DNA from: Devosia sp.
GTDB taxonomy: Bacteria > Pseudomonadota > Alphaproteobacteria > Rhizobiales > Devosiaceae
Assembly (NCBI GenBank): GCA_017794705.1
Contig: CP051235.1
Span: forward strand, 807,010-871,009
Reading direction: 5' to 3'
Length of the DNA: 64,000 bases
Positions 42,744 to 50,412 of this stretch are shown piece after piece; position 1 is the first letter of the stretch, and every line of letters begins with the position of its first letter. Position numbers and translations under genes: made by a program. A model generated the notes under the pieces. The model was not told the origin of the DNA. It saw nothing but the letters and a program-made list of their open reading frames with translations, and searched no databases.

Positions 42744-43639
42744 GCCTTGTCGAGCGCATCAGTGCGGTGCGGGTATTGCCGTTAAGCCGGGCCAACTCAT
42801 GGCGGCCGGAGGGACGGGCGAAATATCTGATCGGGGCGATCCTGATTGCCCTGTTCGTGGTGATGCTCTTGCCATTGCTCGCGGCATTCTTCGCCTCCGT
42901 CAAAACCCCGCAGGAAGCCGCCGCGGTGCCGCCAACCTTCTTTCCGCATGCGCTCAGCTTCGATAGCTATGCGCGGCTCTGGGACTATCAGGCTGGGTTG
43001 CCGACCTATGTGCTGAACAGTTTCGGCACGGCGCTTCTGACCATCCTGTTCACGCTGGCCCTGACGCTGCCGGCCGGTTTTGCGCTGGCGCGCTTTCCGC
43101 TGCCGGGCAAGGAGGTGATCTTTGTCTTCCTGTTGCTGGCGCTGATCATTCCCTACCAGGCGCTGCTGACCCCGATATTCCTGATGTTTGCTTCGCTGAA
43201 GCTGACAAATTCGCTGGTCGGACTGGCGATCATTCACACTGCGATCCAGTTGCCCTTCTCTCTTTACGTGATGCGAAACAGTTTTGAGTCGGTGCCGATG
43301 GAACTGGAAGAGGCGGCGGTGATTGACGGCTGCAATTCGCTTCAGGTGCTGATCCGGGTCTGTTTGCCGCTGGTCGTGCCTGCCATCATCACTGTGGCGC
43401 TGTTCGCCTTCATCATGTCGTGGAATGAGTTCCTCGCGGCGCTCGTGATGATGAACCGGCAGGATTCATTCACGCTGCCGCTGATACTTGCTGCGGCACG
43501 CACCGAGACGAGCCTCGGCGGCACCGACTGGGGCATGCTGCAAGCCGGGGTGATGATATCGGTCATCCCCTGCGTCATCATCTACCTGCTCTTGCAGAAA
43601 TACTATGTCTCCGGCCTGTTGAGCGGAGCCGTGAAGTGA
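42740..43639 (+). CDS. Sugar ABC transporter permease (MalG-type)
   Basis: A 299-residue inner-membrane permease with six hydrophobic segments and the EAA loop ELEEAAVIDGCNSLQVLIRVCLPLV. It is translationally coupled to the MalF-type gene. No ABC ATPase gene follows or precedes in the operon, so the transporter must use an ATPase encoded elsewhere, as with shared MsmK/UgpC-type subunits. Confidence 0.93.
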   Translation: MSLVERISAVRVLPLSRANSWRPEGRAKYLIGAILIALFVVMLLPLLAAFFASVKTPQEAAAVPPTFFPHALSFDSYARLWDYQAGLPTYVLNSFGTALLTILFTLALTLPAGFALARFPLPGKEVIFVFLLLALIIPYQALLTPIFLMFASLKLTNSLVGLAIIHTAIQLPFSLYVMRNSFESVPMELEEAAVIDGCNSLQVLIRVCLPLVVPAIITVALFAFIMSWNEFLAALVMMNRQDSFTLPLILAAARTETSLGGTDWGMLQAGVMISVIPCVIIYLLLQKYYVSGLLSGAVK

Positions 43640-43652
43640 CGGAACCTCAGGC

Positions 43653-44711
43653 ATGAGCAGTGATTCCATATCATCCGATCGCGGCAAGTCCACGCGCGGG
43701 GCACCCACCATCCGGGATGTGGCGCGGCTGGCGGGCGTATCCATTGGCACCGTCTCCAAGGCCATGAACAACAGCGGCAGCCTGCGCAAGGAAACCCGCG
43801 AACGCGTGGTCGAGGTTGCGGCGGCACTGGGTTTCCGGCCCAATGATCTGGCGCAGAGCCTGCATCGTGGACAAAGCTTCACCGTCGGCCTGATTTCAAA
43901 CGACAGTTTCGGCCGGTTCACCATGCCCATTGTCGAAGGGCTTGAGGCCGTTCTGGCGGCGCGGCGGATTGCCGTATTCATGTGCAATGCCACAGACGAT
44001 GCTGAACTCGAACGCCAGCATGTCGAACAGCTGATGGGCAAGCGGGTCGACGGGTTGGTGTTCACCGCCCGCCGCGCCGACCGGCGGCCGCATATCGATC
44101 TTGGCGTGGCCGGTGTGCCCACGGTCTATGTGTTTGCCCAGTCCGACGATCCCAACGCGCTGGCATTGGTGCCAGATGATGAGGGCGGGTCCCGGCTGGC
44201 GACGGAGCACCTAATCTCGCTTGGCCGCAAGCGGCTGGCCCACATCACCGGCCCCGAGCATTTCGAGGCAGTGCGCTTGCGCCGCGACGGGTATCGGAGG
44301 GCGCTCACCGATGCGGGCCTGCCGGTTATCGACCGGTTCTACAAGCCCGGCGACTGGTCGGAGGCCTATGGGCGGCAGGCCGTTGCAGATCTGTTTTCAG
44401 ATGACGGCGAAAAACCCGACGGTCTCGTGTGCGGCAATGACCAGATTGCCCGCGGTGCGGCCGATGCCTTGCACGATCTGGAAATTGATGTGCCGGGCGA
44501 GGTTTCCATTGTCGGATTCGACAATTGGGAGGTGATCGCCGGTGCGGCGCGTCCGCCGCTGACCAGCATCGATCTCAATCTGCGCGAACTGGGTGCCGAG
44601 GCCGGCCGCAGCCTGATCCGGATGATCGATGGGGAAAAACTTGGGGGCGTGCACCGCCTCCCCTGCTCGCTGGTGCTGCGCGCGTCCAGTGACCCGAACA
44701 CAAAGAACTGA
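43653..44711 (+). CDS. LacI-family transcriptional regulator of the sugar operon
   Basis: A 352-residue regulator with an N-terminal HTH (TIRDVARLAGVSIGTVSKAMNNSGSLRKETRERV, about residues 19-52), the hinge FRPNDLAQSL, and a periplasmic-binding-protein-like ligand domain (VGLISNDSFGRF, GLVCGNDQIARGAADALHD, IVGFDNWEV). It is encoded inside the operon it presumably controls through the palindromes at 40358 and 40437. The inducer is probably a sugar released by the adjacent GH127 enzyme. Confidence 0.93.
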   Translation: MSSDSISSDRGKSTRGAPTIRDVARLAGVSIGTVSKAMNNSGSLRKETRERVVEVAAALGFRPNDLAQSLHRGQSFTVGLISNDSFGRFTMPIVEGLEAVLAARRIAVFMCNATDDAELERQHVEQLMGKRVDGLVFTARRADRRPHIDLGVAGVPTVYVFAQSDDPNALALVPDDEGGSRLATEHLISLGRKRLAHITGPEHFEAVRLRRDGYRRALTDAGLPVIDRFYKPGDWSEAYGRQAVADLFSDDGEKPDGLVCGNDQIARGAADALHDLEIDVPGEVSIVGFDNWEVIAGAARPPLTSIDLNLRELGAEAGRSLIRMIDGEKLGGVHRLPCSLVLRASSDPNTKN

Positions 44712-44727
44712 CTATCAAGGAGCTATC

Positions 44728-46632
44728 ATGCGCGACTATTCGCCATTGGATTTCACACGGGTCAAACTGACCGGCGCCTTCTGGAGCGAGCGGCTGGACA
44801 CGGTGCTGACCCGCACCATTCCCTCGCAATACGAGCAGTTGGTGGCCCACAACATGATCGAGGCGCTGAAAGTCGAACAACCCGCGCCGCCCTTGACCAT
44901 TCCGCGCAACAAGTCCGGTTTCACCACGCAGATCTTCTGGGACTCGGACATCGGCAAATGGATAGAGGCGGCAAGCTATGCCCTGTCGCATGAACGCGAT
45001 GAGGATATCGAGGCCAAGATCGATGAGATCGTTGAACTGCTCGGCGCGGCTCAACTCGAGGATGGCTATCTCAATTGCTGGTACATCGGGCGCGAGGTCA
45101 ACAACCGCTGGACGAACCTGCGGGACAACCATGAATTGTACAATGCCGGTCACCTGCTTGAAGGGGCGATCGCCTATTTCCAGGCGACCGGACGGCGCAA
45201 GCTGCTCGACATCATGGAGCGGTATATGGACCATATCGCCGAGGTCTTTGGGCCCGGGCCAAACCAGAAGAAGGGTTATCCGGGCCACCAGGAGATCGAG
45301 CTCGCGTTGATCCGGCTCTACCATTTGACCGGCGACACAAAACGGCTTGATCTCGCCACCTATTTCATCAACCAGCGTGGCACCCAGCCGCACTATTTCG
45401 ATCTCGAGGCGAATGCACGCGGCTCGGACCCGGCCAGCTTTGGTCAGGGCACCTACGAATACAACCAATCGCACAAGCCGGTGCGCGAGCAGGACAAGGT
45501 GGTCGGTCATGCAGTGCGCGCCATGTACATGTATGCGGCTATGGCCGATCTGGCCGCGGAGCTGGACGACGAGGACCTGAAAAAGGCCTGCGAAGTCCTG
45601 TGGGCGGATGCGACCGGCAAACGCATGTATGTCACCGGCGGGTTTGGCCCTTCGGCCAGCAACGAGGGGTTTACCCGCGACTACGATCTGCCGAACGACA
45701 CCGCCTATGCGGAAACGTGCGCCACGGTAGCGATGATCTTCTGGGCGCAGCGCATGCTGAACCTGGACCTCGATGGACGCTATGGCGACATCCTCGAACT
45801 CGGCTTGTTCAACGGTGCGCTGTCGGGCCTCAGCCACGAGGGCGAACATTATTTTTACGAGAACAAGCTGCAGAGCGACGGCTCGCACAAGCGTTGGGCC
45901 TGGCACCCCTGTCCCTGTTGCACCATGAACGTGTCGCGGCTGATCGCCTCGGTGGGCGGCTATTTCTATTCTTCCAGCGCCGACGCCATCGCGGTTCACC
46001 TCTACGGCGGCAGCGAAGCCAGTTTCGAGATGGCGGGCGGCCCCGTGCTTCTCAAGGAAACGAGCAGCTACCCCTGGTCGGGCGACATCCGATTTGATGT
46101 GTCAGTCGAACGGCCGGTGAACTTTGCCCTCAAGCTGCGGGTCCCCGCCTGGGCACACGGCGCCAGTGCCAGCGTCAACGGGTCGCCGGTTGATGTGGGG
46201 GCGCATATTCAATCCGGATACCTCAACATTGAGCGGGAATGGCGAGATGGGGACACCGTCGCCCTCACGCTGCCCATGACACCGCAGCGGATCTACGCCA
46301 ACCCGCAAGTCGGCGCGGATATCGGCAAGGTGGCACTGCGGCGTGGGCCGCTGGTCTATGCGCTGGAGCAGGCAGACAATGGCCAGGACGTGCTCAATCT
46401 CAGGTTGAGGCGGGATGGCGACATTGAGGCGAACGAGGGAACCAACCTGCCGCCGGGCACGATAGTTCTCAAAGGCGAGGGTCTTGCTGCCGACGCAACA
46501 GCATGGGGCGAGGCGCTCTACGCTGAGCATCCACCGCAAATGAAGCCCGCGACCCTGACCGCCATTCCCTACTTTTACTGGAACAACCGCCAACCCGGCG
46601 CCATGACCGTGTGGATGCAGGAAGAGAGCTGA
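44728..46632 (+). CDS. GH127 (DUF1680) beta-L-arabinofuranosidase-like glycoside hydrolase
   Basis: A 634-residue enzyme of family GH127, whose characterised members release beta-L-arabinofuranose with a cysteine nucleophile held by zinc. The zinc/nucleophile cluster is Cys395, Cys397 and Cys398 in WHPCPCCTMN, with acidic partners in EGEHYFYENK (E373, E378). The N-terminal (alpha/alpha)6 barrel is followed by beta domains. There is no signal peptide, so it acts in the cytoplasm on imported oligosaccharide. AAGGAGC precedes the ATG at 44728; the longer frame from 44629 overlaps the lacI gene. Confidence 0.9.
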   Translation: MRDYSPLDFTRVKLTGAFWSERLDTVLTRTIPSQYEQLVAHNMIEALKVEQPAPPLTIPRNKSGFTTQIFWDSDIGKWIEAASYALSHERDEDIEAKIDEIVELLGAAQLEDGYLNCWYIGREVNNRWTNLRDNHELYNAGHLLEGAIAYFQATGRRKLLDIMERYMDHIAEVFGPGPNQKKGYPGHQEIELALIRLYHLTGDTKRLDLATYFINQRGTQPHYFDLEANARGSDPASFGQGTYEYNQSHKPVREQDKVVGHAVRAMYMYAAMADLAAELDDEDLKKACEVLWADATGKRMYVTGGFGPSASNEGFTRDYDLPNDTAYAETCATVAMIFWAQRMLNLDLDGRYGDILELGLFNGALSGLSHEGEHYFYENKLQSDGSHKRWAWHPCPCCTMNVSRLIASVGGYFYSSSADAIAVHLYGGSEASFEMAGGPVLLKETSSYPWSGDIRFDVSVERPVNFALKLRVPAWAHGASASVNGSPVDVGAHIQSGYLNIEREWRDGDTVALTLPMTPQRIYANPQVGADIGKVALRRGPLVYALEQADNGQDVLNLRLRRDGDIEANEGTNLPPGTIVLKGEGLAADATAWGEALYAEHPPQMKPATLTAIPYFYWNNRQPGAMTVWMQEES

Positions 46633-46704
46633 CCTATCGCCGGTTGTCAGGCTGGCGCAGGCGGCGTAAACCCGCCGCAAACGCCAACCTGATGGTCCAT
46701 TGTG

Positions 46705-47571
46705 ATGACGACTGCCCTGCCCGCCCAATTGACGCGCCCGCTGGTCGACCGACTTGTTTTGCAAGCGCTTGAAGAAGACCTGGGGCCGGCAGGCGATGTC
46801 ACTTCGCAGGCGACGCTGCCTCCGGAGGCCACCGCCCGGGCACAAATGATCAGCCGCGAAGCGGGCGTAATCGCCGGGCTGGATTTTGCGGCCGCCGCCT
46901 TCCGGTTGATCGGCGATGATGCGCGCTTCGAGGCAAAGCTTGCGGACAGTGACAGGGTCGAACTCGGTCAACTCGTCGCCGAGATCAGGGGCAACGCCCG
47001 CCAGATCATGTCGGCGGAACGGGTCGCGCTGAACTTTCTCAATCATCTGAGCGGCATTGCAACGCACACGGCCCGTTTCGTTGCTGCCGCCGAGGGCACC
47101 CGGGCCAAAATCTGCGACACGCGCAAGACGACACCGGGGCTGCGCGCCGCCGAGAAATATGCCGTGCACTGCGGGGGCGGTTCCAATCACAGGTTCGGAC
47201 TCGACGATGCCATCCTGATCAAGGACAACCACATCGCCGTCGCTGGAGGCGTTGCCCAGGCCGTCAAGGCGGCGCAGGCTTACGCCGGGCATCTGGTGGC
47301 GATCGAAGTGGAAGTCGATACGCTTGAGCAGTTCAAGCAGGCGCTTGAGGCCGGTGCCACTGCCGTGCTCCTCGACAACATGAGCACCGAGCAACTCGCC
47401 GAGGCGGTGCGCATGAATGCCGGTCGCGCCAAACTTGAGGCATCCGGCAACGTAGACCTCGACACGGTCGCCGGAATCGCGGCAACCGGTGTCGACTTTA
47501 TTTCGACCAGCAAGATCACCATGGCGGCGGACCCGCTCGACATTGGTCTTGATATCGAAATCCGATCCTGA
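46705..47571 (+). CDS. nadC: Nicotinate-nucleotide pyrophosphorylase (quinolinate phosphoribosyltransferase)
   Basis: A 288-residue enzyme that converts quinolinate and PRPP to nicotinate mononucleotide in NAD synthesis. Family blocks are EEDLGPAGDVTSQATLP, SAERVALNFLNHLSGIATHTA, ICDTRKTTPGLRAAEKYAVHCGGGSNHRFGLDDAILIKDNH, EVEVDTLEQF, LLDNMS and EASGNVDLDTV. An in-frame GTG precedes the ATG by one codon. No nadA or nadB is nearby; it follows the sugar operon and precedes cysQ by 34 bases. Confidence 0.95.
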   Translation: MTTALPAQLTRPLVDRLVLQALEEDLGPAGDVTSQATLPPEATARAQMISREAGVIAGLDFAAAAFRLIGDDARFEAKLADSDRVELGQLVAEIRGNARQIMSAERVALNFLNHLSGIATHTARFVAAAEGTRAKICDTRKTTPGLRAAEKYAVHCGGGSNHRFGLDDAILIKDNHIAVAGGVAQAVKAAQAYAGHLVAIEVEVDTLEQFKQALEAGATAVLLDNMSTEQLAEAVRMNAGRAKLEASGNVDLDTVAGIAATGVDFISTSKITMAADPLDIGLDIEIRS

Positions 47572-47605
47572 CCATTTCACTGCCCTCGCCTCGCCGGAGA
47601 AATCA

Positions 47606-48430
47606 ATGACTGACCGCCTGCTGGACCTGATGGTCAATGCCGCGCTGGAAGCCGGAGCCGCCATCATGGAGGTCTATGCCTCGCCGTTCGGATCAGTGGA
47701 AAAGTCTGACGGGTCGCCGGTGACCCTTGCCGACGAGCACGCCGAAAAGATCATCCTGAACGGGTTGGCCGAAACCGGCCTTCCGGTGCTCGCCGAGGAA
47801 AGTGCAGCTGCGGGCAATATTCCTGAACTCGGCGACCGGTTTTTCGTCGTCGATCCGCTCGACGGCACCAAGGAATTCATCAAGCGCAACGGTCAGTTCA
47901 CCGTCAACATCGCCCTCGTCGATAAGGGCCGCCCGGTCACAGGCGTGGTCTATGCGCCGGCGCTCGATCAATTGTTCAGCGGCGGGCCGGACGGCGCGTA
48001 CGAATTTATCGCGAAGGACGGCAAGGCGGATGCGGGGCACCGCATCGAGGTCGACCGGGAAGGTCCCATGCATATTGTTGCCAGCCTCTCTCACGGCCAC
48101 GCCGCGCTCGGTCCGCTGTGCGATGATCTGGGGGCAGCCGACAATGTGTCGGTCGGTTCGTCTCTGAAGTTCTGCCTGCTGGCGCGGGGTGACGCCCAGC
48201 TTTACCCGCGGTTTACGCCAACCTGCGAATGGGATACCGCCGCCGGCCAGGCTGTGCTTGAAGCGGCGGGTGGATCAGTGTTTGCCATTTCCGGCGTGCC
48301 GCTGGCCTATGGCAAAAGCGAAGGCCGATTCTACAACCCGTACTTTGCCGCGGCCGTTGATGCAAAACTCGCCAAACGCACAGCGGCGAAAATGCGTGAG
48401 TTGGTTGGGACCGAAGGCGATGTGAAGTAA
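47606..48430 (+). CDS. cysQ: 3'(2'),5'-bisphosphate nucleotidase
   Basis: A 274-residue member of the inositol-monophosphatase superfamily that removes the 3'-phosphate of PAP, the by-product of PAPS use. Metal-binding blocks are AEESA, VDPLDGTKEFIKRNGQFTVNIALV and CEWDTAAGQAVLEAAGG. Because the window encodes two PAPS-dependent sulfotransferases, this enzyme could recycle their PAP, though it is also a housekeeping gene of sulfate assimilation. GGAGA precedes the ATG. Confidence 0.92.
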   Translation: MTDRLLDLMVNAALEAGAAIMEVYASPFGSVEKSDGSPVTLADEHAEKIILNGLAETGLPVLAEESAAAGNIPELGDRFFVVDPLDGTKEFIKRNGQFTVNIALVDKGRPVTGVVYAPALDQLFSGGPDGAYEFIAKDGKADAGHRIEVDREGPMHIVASLSHGHAALGPLCDDLGAADNVSVGSSLKFCLLARGDAQLYPRFTPTCEWDTAAGQAVLEAAGGSVFAISGVPLAYGKSEGRFYNPYFAAAVDAKLAKRTAAKMRELVGTEGDVK

Positions 48431-48503
48431 CGGCACTTGCCGTCAGATCCGCAGCGGACCAAATGCCGCGAAATCGCTTATTGAAATTTTCACGAACACC
48501 CCC

Positions 48504-48520
48504 TATATCGCTTCGATATA
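48504..48520 (+). promoter_or_regulatory. PadR-type operator
   Basis: TATATCG, three-base spacer, CGATATA: a perfect inverted repeat that ends 41 bases before the PadR gene. The AT-rich dyad fits PadR targets, and the location fits autoregulation of the regulator and efflux operon. Confidence 0.65.
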
Positions 48521-48561
48521 TGCTCGATTGACCCACTTTTAGTGCGCGAAGCAAACGAACC

Positions 48562-49107
48562 ATGAATGTAAAGACCATCTGCCTGGCCATCCTCCACGAG
48601 GGTGATGCGACCGGCTATGAAATCCGCAAACTGTCGACAGAAGGCGAATACGCCTATTTTGTCGAAGCCAGTTTTGGCTCCATCTATCCTGCGCTGGCCC
48701 GTCTTGAAGAGGAAGGTCTGGTTAGAAGCCACGTCCAGCAGCAGGCCGGGCGTCCGGCCAAGAAAATCTATTCCATCACCGATGCTGGCCGTGCCGCTTT
48801 CCGTGACTCGCTGTTTGAAGATCTGGGCGACGATGTCTACCGCAGCGCATTTCTGCTGTTTGCGCGGTTTGCGCCGGAACTGCCCGCCGACCTGGTGGAG
48901 ACCCGGCTGCGCGAGCGCCTCGCCAAGCAAGACGATGCGATCCGAAAGCTGAAAGACCTGCAAGAAGAACACCAGTCACCCCAGGATCGTTGGGTGATTT
49001 CCTACGGCATTAGCTGCATCCAGGTTGCGCGGGACTATCTCGCCGCCCATATGCACGAACTGATTGCGCTGGCGCAGCCCGTGGCTGAAGCCGAGGCCGC
49101 GGAATAA
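48562..49107 (+). CDS. PadR-family transcriptional regulator
   Basis: A 181-residue regulator with an N-terminal winged helix: CLAILHEGDATGYEIRKL, SFGSIYPALARLEEEGLV and GRPAKKIYSITDAGRAAF. The C-terminal helices (DDAIRKLKDLQEE onward) are the usual dimerisation part. It is 15 bases upstream of an RND efflux pair on the same strand and should repress it, as PadR proteins often do for drug-efflux genes. Confidence 0.93.
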   Translation: MNVKTICLAILHEGDATGYEIRKLSTEGEYAYFVEASFGSIYPALARLEEEGLVRSHVQQQAGRPAKKIYSITDAGRAAFRDSLFEDLGDDVYRSAFLLFARFAPELPADLVETRLRERLAKQDDAIRKLKDLQEEHQSPQDRWVISYGISCIQVARDYLAAHMHELIALAQPVAEAEAAE

Positions 49108-49122
49108 CGGGACTTAAAGACT

Positions 49123-50412
49123 ATGCGAAACTGGATGTCGTACGGCATTGCGCTGGCCATCATCATTATTGTCGGCCTCTGGATGGCCACCGGCACATTT
49201 GTGCAGGGCGGAAATGGACCCGGAAACGGAGAACGTTCCATCGTTTCCTTCGTCGAAGGCGAAGACGGCTCGATCGGATCCGAACTGGAAAGCATGGGTC
49301 TCGGCGCGCCGGAAACCGAACACTCGGAAGGCGAAATTGATCCGCATCTGACGATTGCCGAACGGGTCGCAGAGAGCGGAGGCAACGGCGCGCTGCGCAG
49401 CGTGCGCATCGAGAATTTTACCGCCCGTCCATTCGCCATGCAGGTGCCCCTGCGCGGACGCACGGAGGCCAAGCAGACCGTCGCCGCCTCGGCCCAGACC
49501 AGCGGCATTGTCGAAACGTTGCACGTTGAAAAAGGCGACCGGGTGGAAGCCGACCAGCTGCTTTGCACGCTTGACCGCGGCACCCGCCAAGCGCGTGTTG
49601 CCCAGGCGGAAGCCAGCCTTGCCCAGGCCGAGGCCGGGCTGGAGCAGGCGCAGGCGGATTTCGACACCAATGCAGCCCTGCGCGAGCGGGAACTGGCCCC
49701 GGCCAACACGGCGCGCCAGTTCGAGGTCGCACTTTCCGCCGCCGAGGCCAGCCTCAAGGCGGCCCAGTCGGCGCTGGACGAGGCCGAAGCCGAGCTGGAT
49801 CGTACGGAAATCCGGTCCCGGGTTGCCGGTATTGTGCAGGATCCCATGACAACCGTCGGCGCCCTGCTGAACGTCGGTGGTGTTTGCGCCAGCATCGTCG
49901 AACTCGACCCGATCATCTTCGTCGGCAACATTCCCGAAGCAAATATCGGTCTCGCCCGCACAGGACTGACCGTCCACGTTGAAACCGTGTCGGGACAGTC
50001 TCTGGAAGGCACGGTGACCTACATCGCTTCCACGGCCGATGAAGCCACCCGCTCGTTCCGCGCCGAGGTGGAAATACCCAACCCGGACGGCGCGGTTCGC
50101 GACGGGCTGACCGCGAATGCCGAGGTGGAACTGGGTGTGATTCCGGCCCACCTGATCCCGCAGTCGGTGCTGACGCTCGACGATGACGGCAAGCTGGGTG
50201 TGCGGGCGGTGGTTGATTCCGAAGTCGTATTTCATGAGGTGACCATCGTGTCTGACACGCGCGACGGCATGTGGGTCACCGGACTGCCATCGCGTGTCGA
50301 TATCATCACGCTGGGTCAGGAAAATGTGCAGGCAGGGCAGATGGTTGACGCCGCCTATGCCGAAACGGACGTGGCCGGGGCTGATGCCGAGGCCGAACAA
50401 GGGGACGCCTGA
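49123..50412 (+). CDS. RND efflux periplasmic adaptor (membrane fusion protein)
   Basis: A 429-residue protein with an N-terminal membrane anchor (GIALAIIIIVGLWMATG), an unusual acidic linker (about residues 35-90), a barrel-sandwich domain split by an Ala/Glu-rich coiled-coil hairpin (about 160-230), and a beta-barrel region. It links the inner-membrane RND pump to an outer-membrane channel, which is not encoded here. Its stop overlaps the pump start by one base (TGATG). Confidence 0.93.
   Translation: MRNWMSYGIALAIIIIVGLWMATGTFVQGGNGPGNGERSIVSFVEGEDGSIGSELESMGLGAPETEHSEGEIDPHLTIAERVAESGGNGALRSVRIENFTARPFAMQVPLRGRTEAKQTVAASAQTSGIVETLHVEKGDRVEADQLLCTLDRGTRQARVAQAEASLAQAEAGLEQAQADFDTNAALRERELAPANTARQFEVALSAAEASLKAAQSALDEAEAELDRTEIRSRVAGIVQDPMTTVGALLNVGGVCASIVELDPIIFVGNIPEANIGLARTGLTVHVETVSGQSLEGTVTYIASTADEATRSFRAEVEIPNPDGAVRDGLTANAEVELGVIPAHLIPQSVLTLDDDGKLGVRAVVDSEVVFHEVTIVSDTRDGMWVTGLPSRVDIITLGQENVQAGQMVDAAYAETDVAGADAEAEQGDA

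Noticed and set aside
44575-45999. 474-codon open frame on the minus strand
   Set aside because: Antisense to the GH127 gene, which has recognisable catalytic cysteines and a good ribosome site.
46102-47667. 521-codon open frame on the minus strand
   Set aside because: Antisense to GH127 and nadC; no domain and no ribosome site.
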